Below, piece after piece: positions 1 to 8,949 of a DNA stretch of 64,000 nt. The stretch is from Pleurocapsa sp. PCC 7327 (lineage in GTDB: Bacteria > Cyanobacteriota > Cyanobacteriia > Cyanobacteriales > Microcystaceae), in contig NC_019689.1 of the NCBI RefSeq assembly GCF_000317025.1, positions 4,759,501 to 4,823,500 of the forward strand, given 5' to 3'. A program made the translations under genes and the position numbers. The notes under the pieces are model-generated. The model ran no database searches, was not told the origin of the DNA, and saw only the letters and a list, made by a program, of their open reading frames with translations. How positions within the stretch are numbered: the stretch's first letter is position 1; each line of letters opens with the position of its first letter.

Positions 1-169
1 TTCCATCAGCGATTGGGCAGTCAATCACCTGCTGTTAGAGATAATCCAGCTGGGAAAGCGAGATCTGTCTATATTTGAGGTAGTAGCGAGCGATCGCGAT
101 AAATCCAAACTCCCTTTGTCCGTGAAAGAAATAGAAGAGGAATTAAAGCAAGAAAGCGTATTTACCTAA
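1..169 (+). CDS. C-terminal end of an unidentified protein (5' truncated by window)
   Basis: Reading frame 2 is open from the window edge to a TAA at 167-169, giving about 55 residues that begin SISDWAVNHLLLEIIQLGK and end KQESVFT. The peptide is charged and helix-like, with a final EIEEELKQES stretch, and has no stop upstream in the visible part, so it reads as the tail of a longer gene. I do not recognise the family. It converges on the minus-strand gene that ends at 190, with about 20 bases between them. Confidence 0.5.
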   Translation, partial: SISDWAVNHLLLEIIQLGKRDLSIFEVVASDRDKSKLPLSVKEIEEELKQESVFT

Positions 170-189
170 TCAATCTGAAATTTGTAGAT

Positions 190-1191
190 CTAAGTTGACG
201 GAACGGGCATATCCTCTTTCATAACGCGCCACGCTGTCTGTGCGCCCTCTTTGCCAACTTTAACGAAAATCCAGCAGCCTCGCTGATAAGAATTTTGACT
301 GGGCTGACAGTGGGGTTTTACGCCGATCAATCGCTCTACCTCTTCAGTCGTCAAGATCCAGTTAGAACTATGGGCGCGTTCTAATACGCTCATGTACCAG
401 AGAGGATCGGCGGGTTGAAAGCGAGCGGTCAAGATTTCACCCAGTTTCGCTAGTGACTCCGCGATCGCGGCCAGGCGAGCATCTATTTGCTGGGCAAGCG
501 TCGTGTCGAGTGGGGGGGAAGACAGTTTAGCTTCAAGCCCAAGCATAGCATCCGGCTTGGGTGGAGGTGGAACGACCTTTTCCGGGTGAATCGGTTCTTT
601 AATCGCTAAGTTAGCCTTCAACTGCGACAATAATTCCTTAAGTTTCTCAAGCTGCTGAGATTGCTCGCTAGCTCTCGGAGTCGTTTCTTGGATTTCTTGC
701 TCTTGGGAAGGCTGAAAAGCACCGACTTGTTTTAAATCCCGACTCAGTTCTGCTGCCAGATTTCCCAAAAAATGAGCGGTTTCCTGTTCTCCTCTGGCTG
801 CCATCTGAGCGGCGACTTGTTTCATCACCTTCACTAACTCAGGATCGATTAACTCTTTGTTAGCTGCCAAAAGCTCTGCTTCCATTCCCTTGGGACAATT
901 AAGTAGCGCCTGAATGAGCTGGAGATAGGCTTGAGTCTTCTCGTCAAGGTTTTGGGGACGAGCAGCTTGCGATAGGACGTGGGCTAATTGTGCCTCCCAA
1001 TGGCGCAAAAATTTAGCTGCTTGCGAGTTGCCCTCTGCTGTCAGTTGGGAAGAGACTTGTTCCATGACCTGCAACAATTCGGGATTTACCAGGTCTTCAT
1101 GTTGCTGTAGTAGCGTCCACTCTTCTCCTTTAGGACAATTTAGCAGCTCTTGAATCAAATTCAGATAAGCTTTGAGGCTTTGTTGGTTCAT
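190..1191 (-). CDS. Conserved cyanobacterial protein with duplicated helical N-terminal domain
   Basis: 333 residues, function unknown. Two tandem copies of a roughly 70-residue helical unit are visible at about residues 9-75 and 87-157. Both carry the pattern AYLxLIQxLLNCPKG, then NPEL/DPEL, xVMxQVxxQ and a final FL. This unit resembles the tail domain of cyanobacterial CHAT/TPR proteins, but no catalytic domain is present here. A Gln/Glu/Leu-rich coiled-coil and a Pro-rich linker (PPPPKP) separate it from a C-terminal domain at about 265-333 with several Trp residues. No signal peptide is seen. It is transcribed divergently from ilvC. The role is unknown; it could be a scaffold or interaction protein. 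Confidence 0.75.
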   Translation of the reverse strand: MNQQSLKAYLNLIQELLNCPKGEEWTLLQQHEDLVNPELLQVMEQVSSQLTAEGNSQAAKFLRHWEAQLAHVLSQAARPQNLDEKTQAYLQLIQALLNCPKGMEAELLAANKELIDPELVKVMKQVAAQMAARGEQETAHFLGNLAAELSRDLKQVGAFQPSQEQEIQETTPRASEQSQQLEKLKELLSQLKANLAIKEPIHPEKVVPPPPKPDAMLGLEAKLSSPPLDTTLAQQIDARLAAIAESLAKLGEILTARFQPADPLWYMSVLERAHSSNWILTTEEVERLIGVKPHCQPSQNSYQRGCWIFVKVGKEGAQTAWRVMKEDMPVPST

Positions 1192-1315
1192 TGGTGCGAT
1201 GCTTCCGTAGTGCTGCTATTATTATTTTCTCTTGACATCGACGCGACTGGGCAGTCACCGTTATATATGTATAAGTTGGAGTCCATCTGCGGCAAATGGC
1301 TCGAATTTAAGGTAA

Positions 1316-2359
<1,044 letters not shown>

Positions 2360-2429
2360 TTGAATTGGCGATTGGGAATTGGTAAGCTCATCCCCTTTTG
2401 TCCTTTGTCTTTTGTACCAATGACTAATG

Positions 2430-2600
2430 ACAAATTATTTTAGGGACAAGGGAAAAAGGGAAGGGGGAAAGGAGTATGAGGATTCAGCATGCATCCCTTT
2501 TCCCTTTACCCCAAGCGAAATTTACCCTTTTCCCCTGCATTGCTTTTCCCCTTTCTCCCAATTCTAATGACAGATGACTAATGACTAATGACAAAGGACT
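2430..2600. repeat. Modular A/G-run and T/C-run intergenic repeat with AATGACTAATGAC tracts
   Basis: The ilvC spacer contains TTTTAGGGACAAGGGAAAA, then purine runs, then a complementary pyrimidine run (CCCTTTTCCCCT type), and ends in repeated TGACTAATGAC. A near copy with the same module order is at 47036-47165. Shorter pieces occur near 44880-44970, 46945-47035 and 55240-55345. No coding potential is apparent. The purine and pyrimidine halves could pair into a long imperfect hairpin. Confidence 0.7.
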
Positions 2601-2620
2601 AATCATCTAGGATTGCCATA

Positions 2621-3511
2621 TCATCTACGAGAAAGCCACTGCAAGATCGCTTGATTGACTATTTCAGGCTTTTCATCTTGAGGACAGTGACCTGCATTCG
2701 CAATGGGGTAAACTTCTACATCACCTCCATTTTGAGCGAATTCTTGGTAAATTTTTGCGCCTGAGATGGGAGTCCAGGGATCGTTTTCTCCCCACAACAC
2801 CAGTAGAGGCTGCTGCACCCGTGGCAATAATTCTCTTGGAGTCGGACCCGCAGGTGCAGTTAAAACGGCAGCAAACACCTGTTGAGCGCCGGGGTCGCAC
2901 GAGGGTTCGTAGAGCATATCTACCAGTTCGTCTGTTACTGCCGCGCGATCGCTATAGACTTGGAACAGAGTGTTGCGAATGCGATGTTTTTGACGAATAT
3001 TGTCAAAAATAAACTTGCCCGTCAGCGGCGAACTCACTAGCTTTGTAAAAATTCCCATCACCAATCGCAAGGGAGGATTTAATTCGTCTGGACGGTGATT
3101 GAGTCCTCCCGCACTATTAATTAACACGCCACCTGCTGCAATTTCTGGATATTCTGCCATGACCTGCAAACAGAGCAAACCGCCAATAGAGTTTCCTACT
3201 AATACCGTCGGTTCTTGGATGTGCGCTTCCCAAAAATCTCGAATTTGTTGTCCCCAAAGTTCTACCGTATATTCTCGTGCTGGTTTATCCGAACCCCCAA
3301 ATCCTAATAAATCGAGGGCAAATACGCGATAACCTGCCTCAGCGAGGACGGGAAGATTTTTCCGCCAATGTCCGATAGAGGCACCAAAGCCATGAATCAG
3401 CAGCAATGGCTGTCCGTCTCCCATGACAGTATATCGAATTTTGTTTCCTTCCCAAATCCAAGTCAGCTTTTCAAAAGCAGTAGGTGATAGGTGTTGAGCG
3501 ATCGTTTGCAT
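2621..3511 (-). CDS. Alpha/beta hydrolase
   Basis: An alpha/beta-hydrolase-fold enzyme of about 296 residues; substrate unknown. The oxyanion-hole region reads LLLIHGFGAS, the nucleophile elbow is GNSIGG, the acid is in LWGENDPWTP and the catalytic His in NAGHCPQDEKPE. The order and spacing are canonical. The fold family includes haloalkane dehalogenases, epoxide hydrolases and esterases. Many cyanobacteria carry this type, some related to plant plastid hydrolases. An upstream in-frame start at 3571 exists, but the extra 20 residues come from spacer-like sequence (TCAATTCAAAATTCAAA), so the ATG at 3511 (MQTIAQHLSP) is preferred. Confidence 0.85.
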   Translation of the reverse strand: MQTIAQHLSPTAFEKLTWIWEGNKIRYTVMGDGQPLLLIHGFGASIGHWRKNLPVLAEAGYRVFALDLLGFGGSDKPAREYTVELWGQQIRDFWEAHIQEPTVLVGNSIGGLLCLQVMAEYPEIAAGGVLINSAGGLNHRPDELNPPLRLVMGIFTKLVSSPLTGKFIFDNIRQKHRIRNTLFQVYSDRAAVTDELVDMLYEPSCDPGAQQVFAAVLTAPAGPTPRELLPRVQQPLLVLWGENDPWTPISGAKIYQEFAQNGGDVEVYPIANAGHCPQDEKPEIVNQAILQWLSRR

Positions 3512-3619
3512 TTTGAATTTTGAATTGACCGATTGACTGTTAAGTTTCTTAAACTCTCTTTGATGATACAAGAATTCACGGGGGATGCTATCTGTCGATA
3601 GAAAAGAGCAGTAATGGTA

Positions 3620-3920
3620 GAGATGGCATTAGGGGTCAAGAGAGCAATAATACGATCGTTTTTACCGACAGTTCTCCCGTAACACTCAATTTATCGGGTC
3701 AAGCTGGAAAGTATGATGGTAAACCTCTCGTTATTGTTCAAAGTCAGCAAGCAAGCCATCATCTGGGTTACGATAGCAGTTAGCTCCTACGACCCAGATT
3801 TCTTTACAACGCAGTCGCTCTCTGAGAGCTTGAAGGACGCTAATTTCATATTGCAACAAAACTCTAGAACACCGAGCAGTTTTGGGACTAAGCGGCGATA
3901 GTGACGGCTATAAGAGGAGC
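3620..3920 (+). pseudogene. Decayed gene remnant with at least two frame changes
   Basis: Coding-like sequence moves between frames. One frame reads NNTIVFTDSSPVTLNLSGQ, then AGKYDGKPLVIVQSQQASHH, to a TAG at about 3781. A second frame then carries YDPDFFTTQSLSESLKDANF and ILQQNS, and a third gives RAVLGLSGDSDGYKRSK before a TAA near 3926. Each piece has protein-like composition, and the pieces abut in order. That suggests one gene broken by indels rather than chance open frames. The family is not recognised. It sits just upstream of a coiled-coil protein and an IS element. Confidence 0.35.
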
Positions 3921-3975
3921 AAATAATGGGATGGACTTTCTTATGAAATTTTTCACCTAAGCTTGAGTGTAACAA

Positions 3976-4338
3976 ATGTCAGTAACCGTCGAACAAGACT
4001 TAAAAGAAGTCCTAGCTAGGATCGACTCTAAGCTAGATAAATTAGATTCAAAGCTAGAGCAAAAGATTGACAATCTACAAAAAGATGTCAGTGACATTAA
4101 GCTCGAGCTGGCTACGACTAAGGGCAATGCCAAAGCGAGTGAAGAAAAATTGTCAGGACAAATAAAAGCATTGGATGAAAAGTTATCGGGACAAATCAAA
4201 GCTTTAAGCGAAAAAACAGACGGATTGAGCAAAAGGTTAGATTCAACCGAATTTATCAATCGTGGGATTTTTGTCGGGCTTATTCTTGCCATACTCGGCG
4301 GTTTTGCCAAATTATTCGGTTTGGTCGGCAATCCTTAG
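3976..4338 (+). CDS. Coiled-coil protein with C-terminal membrane anchor (paralogue of 25449-25787)
   Basis: 120 residues. Residues 5-85 are a continuous heptad-like coiled coil (KLDKLDSKLEQKIDNLQKDV, then a repeated SGQIKALDEKL / SGQIKALSEKT unit). It is followed by FINRGIFVGLILAILGGFAK, a single hydrophobic helix, and the end LVGNP. The architecture recalls XhlA/holin-like or DUF1640-like helical anchors, but no family can be assigned with certainty. A paralogue at 25449-25787 shares the whole C-terminal third almost identically. It lies just 5' of the IS982-type element. The function is unknown; membrane tethering through oligomerisation is inference. Confidence 0.8.
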   Translation: MSVTVEQDLKEVLARIDSKLDKLDSKLEQKIDNLQKDVSDIKLELATTKGNAKASEEKLSGQIKALDEKLSGQIKALSEKTDGLSKRLDSTEFINRGIFVGLILAILGGFAKLFGLVGNP

Positions 4339-4388
4339 TCGCGCCTGAGCAAGCGACGATTCACCGATCGTCTGTAGCGTTCTTTTTT

Positions 4389-5400
4389 AACGTGAGTTCG
4401 ACGGAAAAATCTAGGCAAAAGAAAAGCTGAGATGTAAACTCAAAATGCTTACTCTATAGACATCTCAGCTATGACAGATATTGTATCTCGTCTCGATATT
4501 ACTCAAATATTTTGTGAGGTAGACGACTTCTATCAAACTTTTGAACGACATTGGCTTTCAATCCCTCTATTGACGGCTCAGAGTGGGGAACGATTGTGTC
4601 GCTCTCGTTTAAGCTTGAGTGAAGTAATGACGATTGTGATTGCTTTTCATGGCTCTGGCTATCGTACCTTCAAAGAATTTTACCTACGACAAGTTCTACC
4701 GGGCTGGCGCAAAGCTTTTCCTCATCTGGTCAGTTATACTCGTTTTGTGGAATTGATGCCTTGGTCGTTGATGCTGTTGTGCTACTTTGTACAGACCCGT
4801 CGAGGAGAAGTAACTGGCATTTCATTCATTGATTCGACCCCAATCGAGGTATGTCATCCTTGCCGTTCCAAGAGCCATCGTGTGTTTGAAGGTTTGGTGG
4901 GCTGGGGCAAAAACTCTGTCGGTTGGCACTATGGGTTTAAGCTGCACCTAATTATTAACCAACGAGGCGAGTTGCTGGCTTTTAAGTTAACCCCAGGTAA
5001 TACTGACGACCGTAAGCCTGTACCTGACTTAACTCAAGATCTGATTGGTAAGTTATTTGGCGATCGCGGTTATATTTCTCAAGAGCTATTTGAGCAACTT
5101 TACCAGCGAGGACTCGAACTGATTACACGACGCAAGAAAAAGATGAAACAGCAGTTAGTGCGGTTAATCGACAAAATTTTGTTGCGTAAACGAGCCTTGA
5201 TTGAAACCGTCAATGACCAACTCAAGAACATTTCTCAAATCGAGCATTCGAGACACCGAAGTGTTTGGAATTTTCTAGTCAATCTCTTAGCTGGATTGAT
5301 AGCTTACACTTACCTACCCAAAAAACCTTCTCTCGATTTAGAACCCTCAGGCTTACCAGCCCTTCCTCCTGCCGTCTTTTAACCTTATCGAACTCACGTT
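4389..5400 (+). mobile_element. IS982-family insertion sequence, apparently complete
   Basis: The terminal inverted repeats are AACGTGAGTTCGA at 4389-4401 and TCGAACTCACGTT at 5388-5400, perfect over 13 bp. They enclose about 1.0 kb with one intact transposase gene. Both ends abut T-runs (TTTTTT), which may be the target duplication or part of it, so the exact ends are uncertain by a few bases. The length and single-ORF layout fit the IS982 family. Confidence 0.85.
4471..5382 (+). CDS. IS982-family transposase
   Basis: 303 residues, full length for the family. DDE-type features are visible: FIDSTPIEVCH (first Asp), LTPGNTDDRKPVPD with GDRGYIS (second Asp region), and ALIETVNDQLKN (Glu). The C-terminal stretch HRSVWNFLVNLLAGLIAY is typical of IS982 transposases. 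It catalyses cut-and-paste movement of the surrounding element. No frameshift or premature stop is seen, so the copy may still be active. It stops 18 bases before the right inverted repeat. Confidence 0.92.
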   Translation: MTDIVSRLDITQIFCEVDDFYQTFERHWLSIPLLTAQSGERLCRSRLSLSEVMTIVIAFHGSGYRTFKEFYLRQVLPGWRKAFPHLVSYTRFVELMPWSLMLLCYFVQTRRGEVTGISFIDSTPIEVCHPCRSKSHRVFEGLVGWGKNSVGWHYGFKLHLIINQRGELLAFKLTPGNTDDRKPVPDLTQDLIGKLFGDRGYISQELFEQLYQRGLELITRRKKKMKQQLVRLIDKILLRKRALIETVNDQLKNISQIEHSRHRSVWNFLVNLLAGLIAYTYLPKKPSLDLEPSGLPALPPAVF

Positions 5401-5519
5401 TTTTTAGAAATAGTATTAGGTCGGGAATGGGTGTAGAAGTCGATTTAGTTGCCGTTTGCTCTTTTACTGGCTATACTGCCGAGCAGAGGGCAACTTTTAA
5501 ACGAGCGAATTTATAGTGA

Positions 5520-5729
5520 ATGCAGTTAATTATTCTCATTGCTGCCCTTATCGTTAGTTGGCTGATATTTACCTGGTTGGTTAAGGTATTGAAAGCCAGT
5601 ATCGGTACGGCATTTTCTATTGCGATCGTCGTTCTGATTTTACAGCTAGCCTTTGGGATCGCTCCCCAAGAACTTTGGCAACAAATCATTGACCTTCCGC
5701 AAGCGATTCAACAGGTTTTTAGCAAGTAA
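5520..5729 (+). CDS. Small conserved membrane protein
   Basis: 69 residues, mostly hydrophobic. The first helix is about residues 2-20 (LIILIAALIVSWLIFTWLV), and a second helix spans roughly 26-45 (IGTAFSIAIVVLILQLAFG). A short amphipathic tail with QQIIDLPQAIQQVF follows. Small proteins with this pattern are common in cyanobacteria, but I do not know a function. It lies 63 bases upstream of gloA on the same strand, so the two may be co-transcribed. Confidence 0.65.
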   Translation: MQLIILIAALIVSWLIFTWLVKVLKASIGTAFSIAIVVLILQLAFGIAPQELWQQIIDLPQAIQQVFSK

Positions 5730-5792
5730 GGCGACGGGTTTGTCAAAATAGGGAGAAGAGAAGACACACGCTAAGGAGCTAAAGATCGACTC

Positions 5793-6227
5793 ATGCGAGT
5801 TCTACACACCATGTTGCGCGTTGGCAACCTAGAAGAGTCCCTAAAGTTCTATTGCGACGTTCTGGGGATGAAATTGCTGCGTCAGAAAGACTATCCAGGC
5901 GGACAGTTTACCTTAGCTTTTGTGGGGTACGGCGACGAAGCAGACACTGCGGTCATCGAATTGACCTATAACTGGGGAGTTGATAAGTATGACCTGGGGA
6001 ATGCTTACGGTCATATCGCGATCGGAGTTGATGATATTTACGCAACCTGCGAGAAAATTAAAGAGCGTGGCGGTAAAGTGACGCGGGAACCCGGTCCGAT
6101 GAAACATGGTTCGACGGTAATTGCCTTTGTAGAAGACCCTAATGGTTATAAGATCGAGCTAATTCAATTAGGCACCCAAGGTTCGGCTCAACAGCAAGAA
6201 GCATTGAGTTCGCCAGTCAGCGATTGA
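5793..6227 (+). CDS. gloA: Lactoylglutathione lyase (glyoxalase I)
   Basis: Isomerises the hemithioacetal of methylglyoxal and glutathione to S-lactoylglutathione, detoxifying methylglyoxal in the cytosol. At 144 residues it is the usual bacterial (Ni2+-type) size. VOC metal ligands are in place: His5 (VLHTMLRV), a Glu in TAVIELTYN, His in AYGHIAIGV and Glu in YKIELIQLG. The paired beta-alpha-beta-beta-beta modules are evident from residues 1-60 and 75-130. The ATG is preceded by AAGGAGCTAAAG at good spacing. Confidence 0.96.
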   Translation: MRVLHTMLRVGNLEESLKFYCDVLGMKLLRQKDYPGGQFTLAFVGYGDEADTAVIELTYNWGVDKYDLGNAYGHIAIGVDDIYATCEKIKERGGKVTREPGPMKHGSTVIAFVEDPNGYKIELIQLGTQGSAQQQEALSSPVSD

Positions 6228-6247
6228 AATCGCCGCCCCATATCTAA

Positions 6248-6440
6248 AGTCGTCTAAAGACGACTGGATAAGCGTTTAAGTCAATTTTAACTGCGATCTT
6301 GCACCATTCTCAACAACTGCTGTTGTCATTAATTTCCTGGCCGAGCGAAAAAGTCTTCTAGAGAAGACCCGATCGGAATTTCAGTCGATTTTAATCGAGT
6401 TGAGCTTTGAGCCTAGAACTAAAGTTCTAGGCGTTGATGC
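6248..6440. repeat. Hairpin-mosaic repeat, copy A
   Basis: A chain of short perfect hairpins: AGTCGTC-TAAA-GACGACT (6248-6265), AGTCTTC-TAGA-GAAGAC, TCGATTTTAATCGA, and GCCTAGAAC-TAAA-GTTCTAGGC. Bases 6295-6440 are near-identical to the reverse complement of 53084-53229, with only a few differences. No ORF is present. It fills the gloA-dienelactone hydrolase spacer and could also act as a terminator between these convergent genes. Confidence 0.85.
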
Positions 6441-6566
6441 TTAAAGTTTTACCTAGTAATCATTTAGTCTTATAGGCAATAACTTTTGCGATCGCGCAAG
6501 AAAATTCATTCCCTCATAGCTCACTTGAGATTTAAATCCTGAGGGAGTTTTCGCGTTCCTACTCTC

Positions 6567-7301
6567 CTAGAGGGTAGTGCTAAACAACTCTAAGACTTGT
6601 TTCCAAGCATCTTCTGCTGCTTGTTGGTTGTAGCTTGCCCGCTGGTCGCAGAAAAAGCCATGATCGGCTCCAGGATAGCGAAAGACGCGGTGGGGAATAT
6701 TGTATTTTTGTAATGCGGCTTCGATTTTGTCTACCTCTTCGATGGGAATGCTAGCATCTTCCATGCCGAAGAAAGCATAGATCGTTCCTTTAATCTCTGG
6801 CGTTCGGGTTACGGTAGGTTCTCCGTCTCCAGGCGACCAAGTGGTAATTCCTGCGCCATAAAAGGAGGCTGTTGCTTTAATATCGGCTAAGGTTGCTGCT
6901 AAATAGGCAACGTGTCCCCCAAAGCAAAAGCCGATGCAGCCAACGCCAGTACGCTTGACTTGGGGTAAGGTGTAAAGATAGTCGATTGCGGCTTGGATAT
7001 CGTTCAGCAATTCTGAAGCTTTGGTTTGATTTTTGTAGACTCTGCCGATTTCGATGTCTTTTTCGGTATATCCCGTTTCAAAACCGGGTGCTTGACGCTG
7101 ATAGATGGCAGGCGCGATCGCAACGTACCCTTCTTTAGCAAATCGTCGGGTAATATCGCGGATATGATCGTTAACTCCGAATATTTCTTGAATGACGACT
7201 ACGGCAGGAAAGGTACCTTCGCCTTGTGGGGTAGCGAGATAGGCATCGATGGCTAGATCCTCATTTTTGATTTGTACGCGCTCGGTTTGAATTTCCAACA
7301 T
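6567..7301 (-). CDS. Dienelactone hydrolase family protein
   Basis: An alpha/beta hydrolase of about 244 residues. The Cys-Asp-His triad of the dienelactone hydrolase family is visible: Cys in GCIGFCFGGH, Asp in FFGMEDASIP and His in GADHGFFCDQR. The N-terminus carries the typical FPAVVVIQEIFGVNDHIRD. The natural substrate in cyanobacteria is unknown, and generic ester or lactone hydrolysis is assumed. A longer frame to 7322 would need a TTG start. The ATG at 7301 (MLEIQTERV), preceded by GGAG about 15 bases upstream, is preferred. It is followed closely upstream by the kinase gene on the same strand (33 bases). Confidence 0.88.
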   Translation of the reverse strand: MLEIQTERVQIKNEDLAIDAYLATPQGEGTFPAVVVIQEIFGVNDHIRDITRRFAKEGYVAIAPAIYQRQAPGFETGYTEKDIEIGRVYKNQTKASELLNDIQAAIDYLYTLPQVKRTGVGCIGFCFGGHVAYLAATLADIKATASFYGAGITTWSPGDGEPTVTRTPEIKGTIYAFFGMEDASIPIEEVDKIEAALQKYNIPHRVFRYPGADHGFFCDQRASYNQQAAEDAWKQVLELFSTTL

Positions 7302-7334
7302 TGTCAATCTCGGTTTCTCCAAACTATATTTTAA

Positions 7335-8723
7335 TTAATTACTAATCGGCAAACCTAACCAATCGCTCAATTCATAAGCAATCCAGTCCAATTCCGGTTC
7401 GGATAAAGGAAAATCCAGTCGATATTTCTGGGTTCCTGCCCAAATAATCAGAGATGGGGGAATGCTAACGCGATCGCCATCTGAGTCTTTTGTGTACGAA
7501 AGATTTGTCCGCTGCAATTTGTTAATAGCTTGGCGTGGAAAAGAACGAGATTGCCGATATCTAAAACCAAAAAGCTCTTTTGCCAGAGAAATTTTTTCGC
7601 GATCGATATGGAGTATATTTCGTCCAAATAAACTAAAGAGAATTTTAAGGATCATACTGATACCCGCTGCCCAAAAAGGAAGAGAAAATAAAGCAAAAAA
7701 TAGATTGCCTGGAGATGGGGCTGTGAGTGCCATAGATGTCCAGAAAAAAATGAATGAATTCCAGGCGATCGCGAATGCTCCTAGAAATACTAATCCTGGA
7801 TGAAATCCTTCTGCTGGAACGATTAATTCAAATTTTTCACTATCCTTATACAGTATAATTTTACTTCCAAAAGGTTGGCTAATTTCTGAGGGAGTCAGGG
7901 GAACTAGCTGAGAGCTTTCTAGGGCTTCTAAAGCTTGCAAAGCTTGCTCTGCCGATTGAAAACGTCTTTCTAAACTTGGTTCGGTCATTCGCCGCAACCA
8001 ATTCCTTAAAGCAGGACTTAGATTAGTAAATTTTTCAAATTCAATCCGTAAATCTTTTTGCGGTAAATCGGCAGGAGGAGTGCCTGTAAATAGATAAATT
8101 AATGTTGCTCCTAAACTATAAAGATCGGAAGCAGGAACGGCACGCCCGCCAAATTGCTCTGGTGGCATATAGCCATAAGTTCCTACTAAAGTCATCGTTG
8201 CCCCTTCTCTTGCAGCAAGCGTTTGTACGGCTCCAAAATCAACTAAATAAACTTGACCGACGCTATGCCCCGAACGATTAGTCAATAAAATATTACTAGG
8301 CTTAATATCTCGGTGAATGACAGGAGGATTTTGTCCGTGTAAATAAATGAGAATCTCTAATAAAGATTTTGCTAATTCTTTAACTTCTTCTTGATTAAAA
8401 GTTCGTCCCGAATTAAGCTGTTCTTCTAAGGATTTGGCATCGATATAAGTTTGAACTAAAGCAAATCCTTTAAAGTTTGGCAAATTAACATCAAAATGGT
8501 TTAAATAACGAGGGATAGCAGGGTGAGAAAGATTGCGGAGGGTTTGTGCTTCTCTTTCAAAAAGTTCGAGATGTTTCCATTCAAAATCTTCGCCAAAGGT
8601 TAGGAGTTTAATGACAACTAACTCTTGAGTTTGTAAATCGCGAGCCAAAAAAGTTTGTCTTCCAGCTTTTTTGCCCAATTGTTTCTGAATTTCGTAGCGA
8701 TCGCTGATTATTTGACCGATCAT
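7335..8723 (-). CDS. Serine/threonine protein kinase with C-terminal membrane segments
   Basis: 462 residues. The kinase domain spans about residues 10-275: Lys39 (VVIKLLTF), HRDIKPSNILL catalytic loop, VDFGAVQ, a GTYGYMPPEQFGG activation segment and ASDLYSLGATL. The Gly-rich loop is degenerate (LGKKAGRQTFLARD), which is common in a cyanobacterial kinase subgroup. Two hydrophobic helices at about 320-375 (GAFAIAWNSFIFFWTSMAL; LFFALFSLPFWAAGISMIL) are followed by a cytosolic-type tail with YRLDFPLSEPELDWIAYELS. It is likely membrane-bound. Substrates are unknown. It lies 33 bases from the downstream dienelactone hydrolase gene, so the two may form an operon. Confidence 0.93.
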   Translation of the reverse strand: MIGQIISDRYEIQKQLGKKAGRQTFLARDLQTQELVVIKLLTFGEDFEWKHLELFEREAQTLRNLSHPAIPRYLNHFDVNLPNFKGFALVQTYIDAKSLEEQLNSGRTFNQEEVKELAKSLLEILIYLHGQNPPVIHRDIKPSNILLTNRSGHSVGQVYLVDFGAVQTLAAREGATMTLVGTYGYMPPEQFGGRAVPASDLYSLGATLIYLFTGTPPADLPQKDLRIEFEKFTNLSPALRNWLRRMTEPSLERRFQSAEQALQALEALESSQLVPLTPSEISQPFGSKIILYKDSEKFELIVPAEGFHPGLVFLGAFAIAWNSFIFFWTSMALTAPSPGNLFFALFSLPFWAAGISMILKILFSLFGRNILHIDREKISLAKELFGFRYRQSRSFPRQAINKLQRTNLSYTKDSDGDRVSIPPSLIIWAGTQKYRLDFPLSEPELDWIAYELSDWLGLPISN

Positions 8724-8949
8724 AGTTTGACTCCTAGGTGTATTTCTGTAAATTTAAGTTAGTGGTTAGTAGCCTACTACCTACTAATTACTAACCACAT
8801 TTATTTTTCCCATGAAAAAAATTGATTAAACGCGATCGCACTCCATTGCAATACTATTTTAAAGCAAGGACTATAAAGATAGCTTATCTATATAGAGTTC
8901 GCATATTGCTTTGTACAATAAAAGCGATCGCTCCACGAGGTGAATGACA

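Noticed and set aside
5427-5516. 29-codon ORF MGVEVDLVAVCSFTGYTAEQ... after the IS element
   Set aside because: It has no ribosome site and no family signal. It is listed only as context for the IS insertion.
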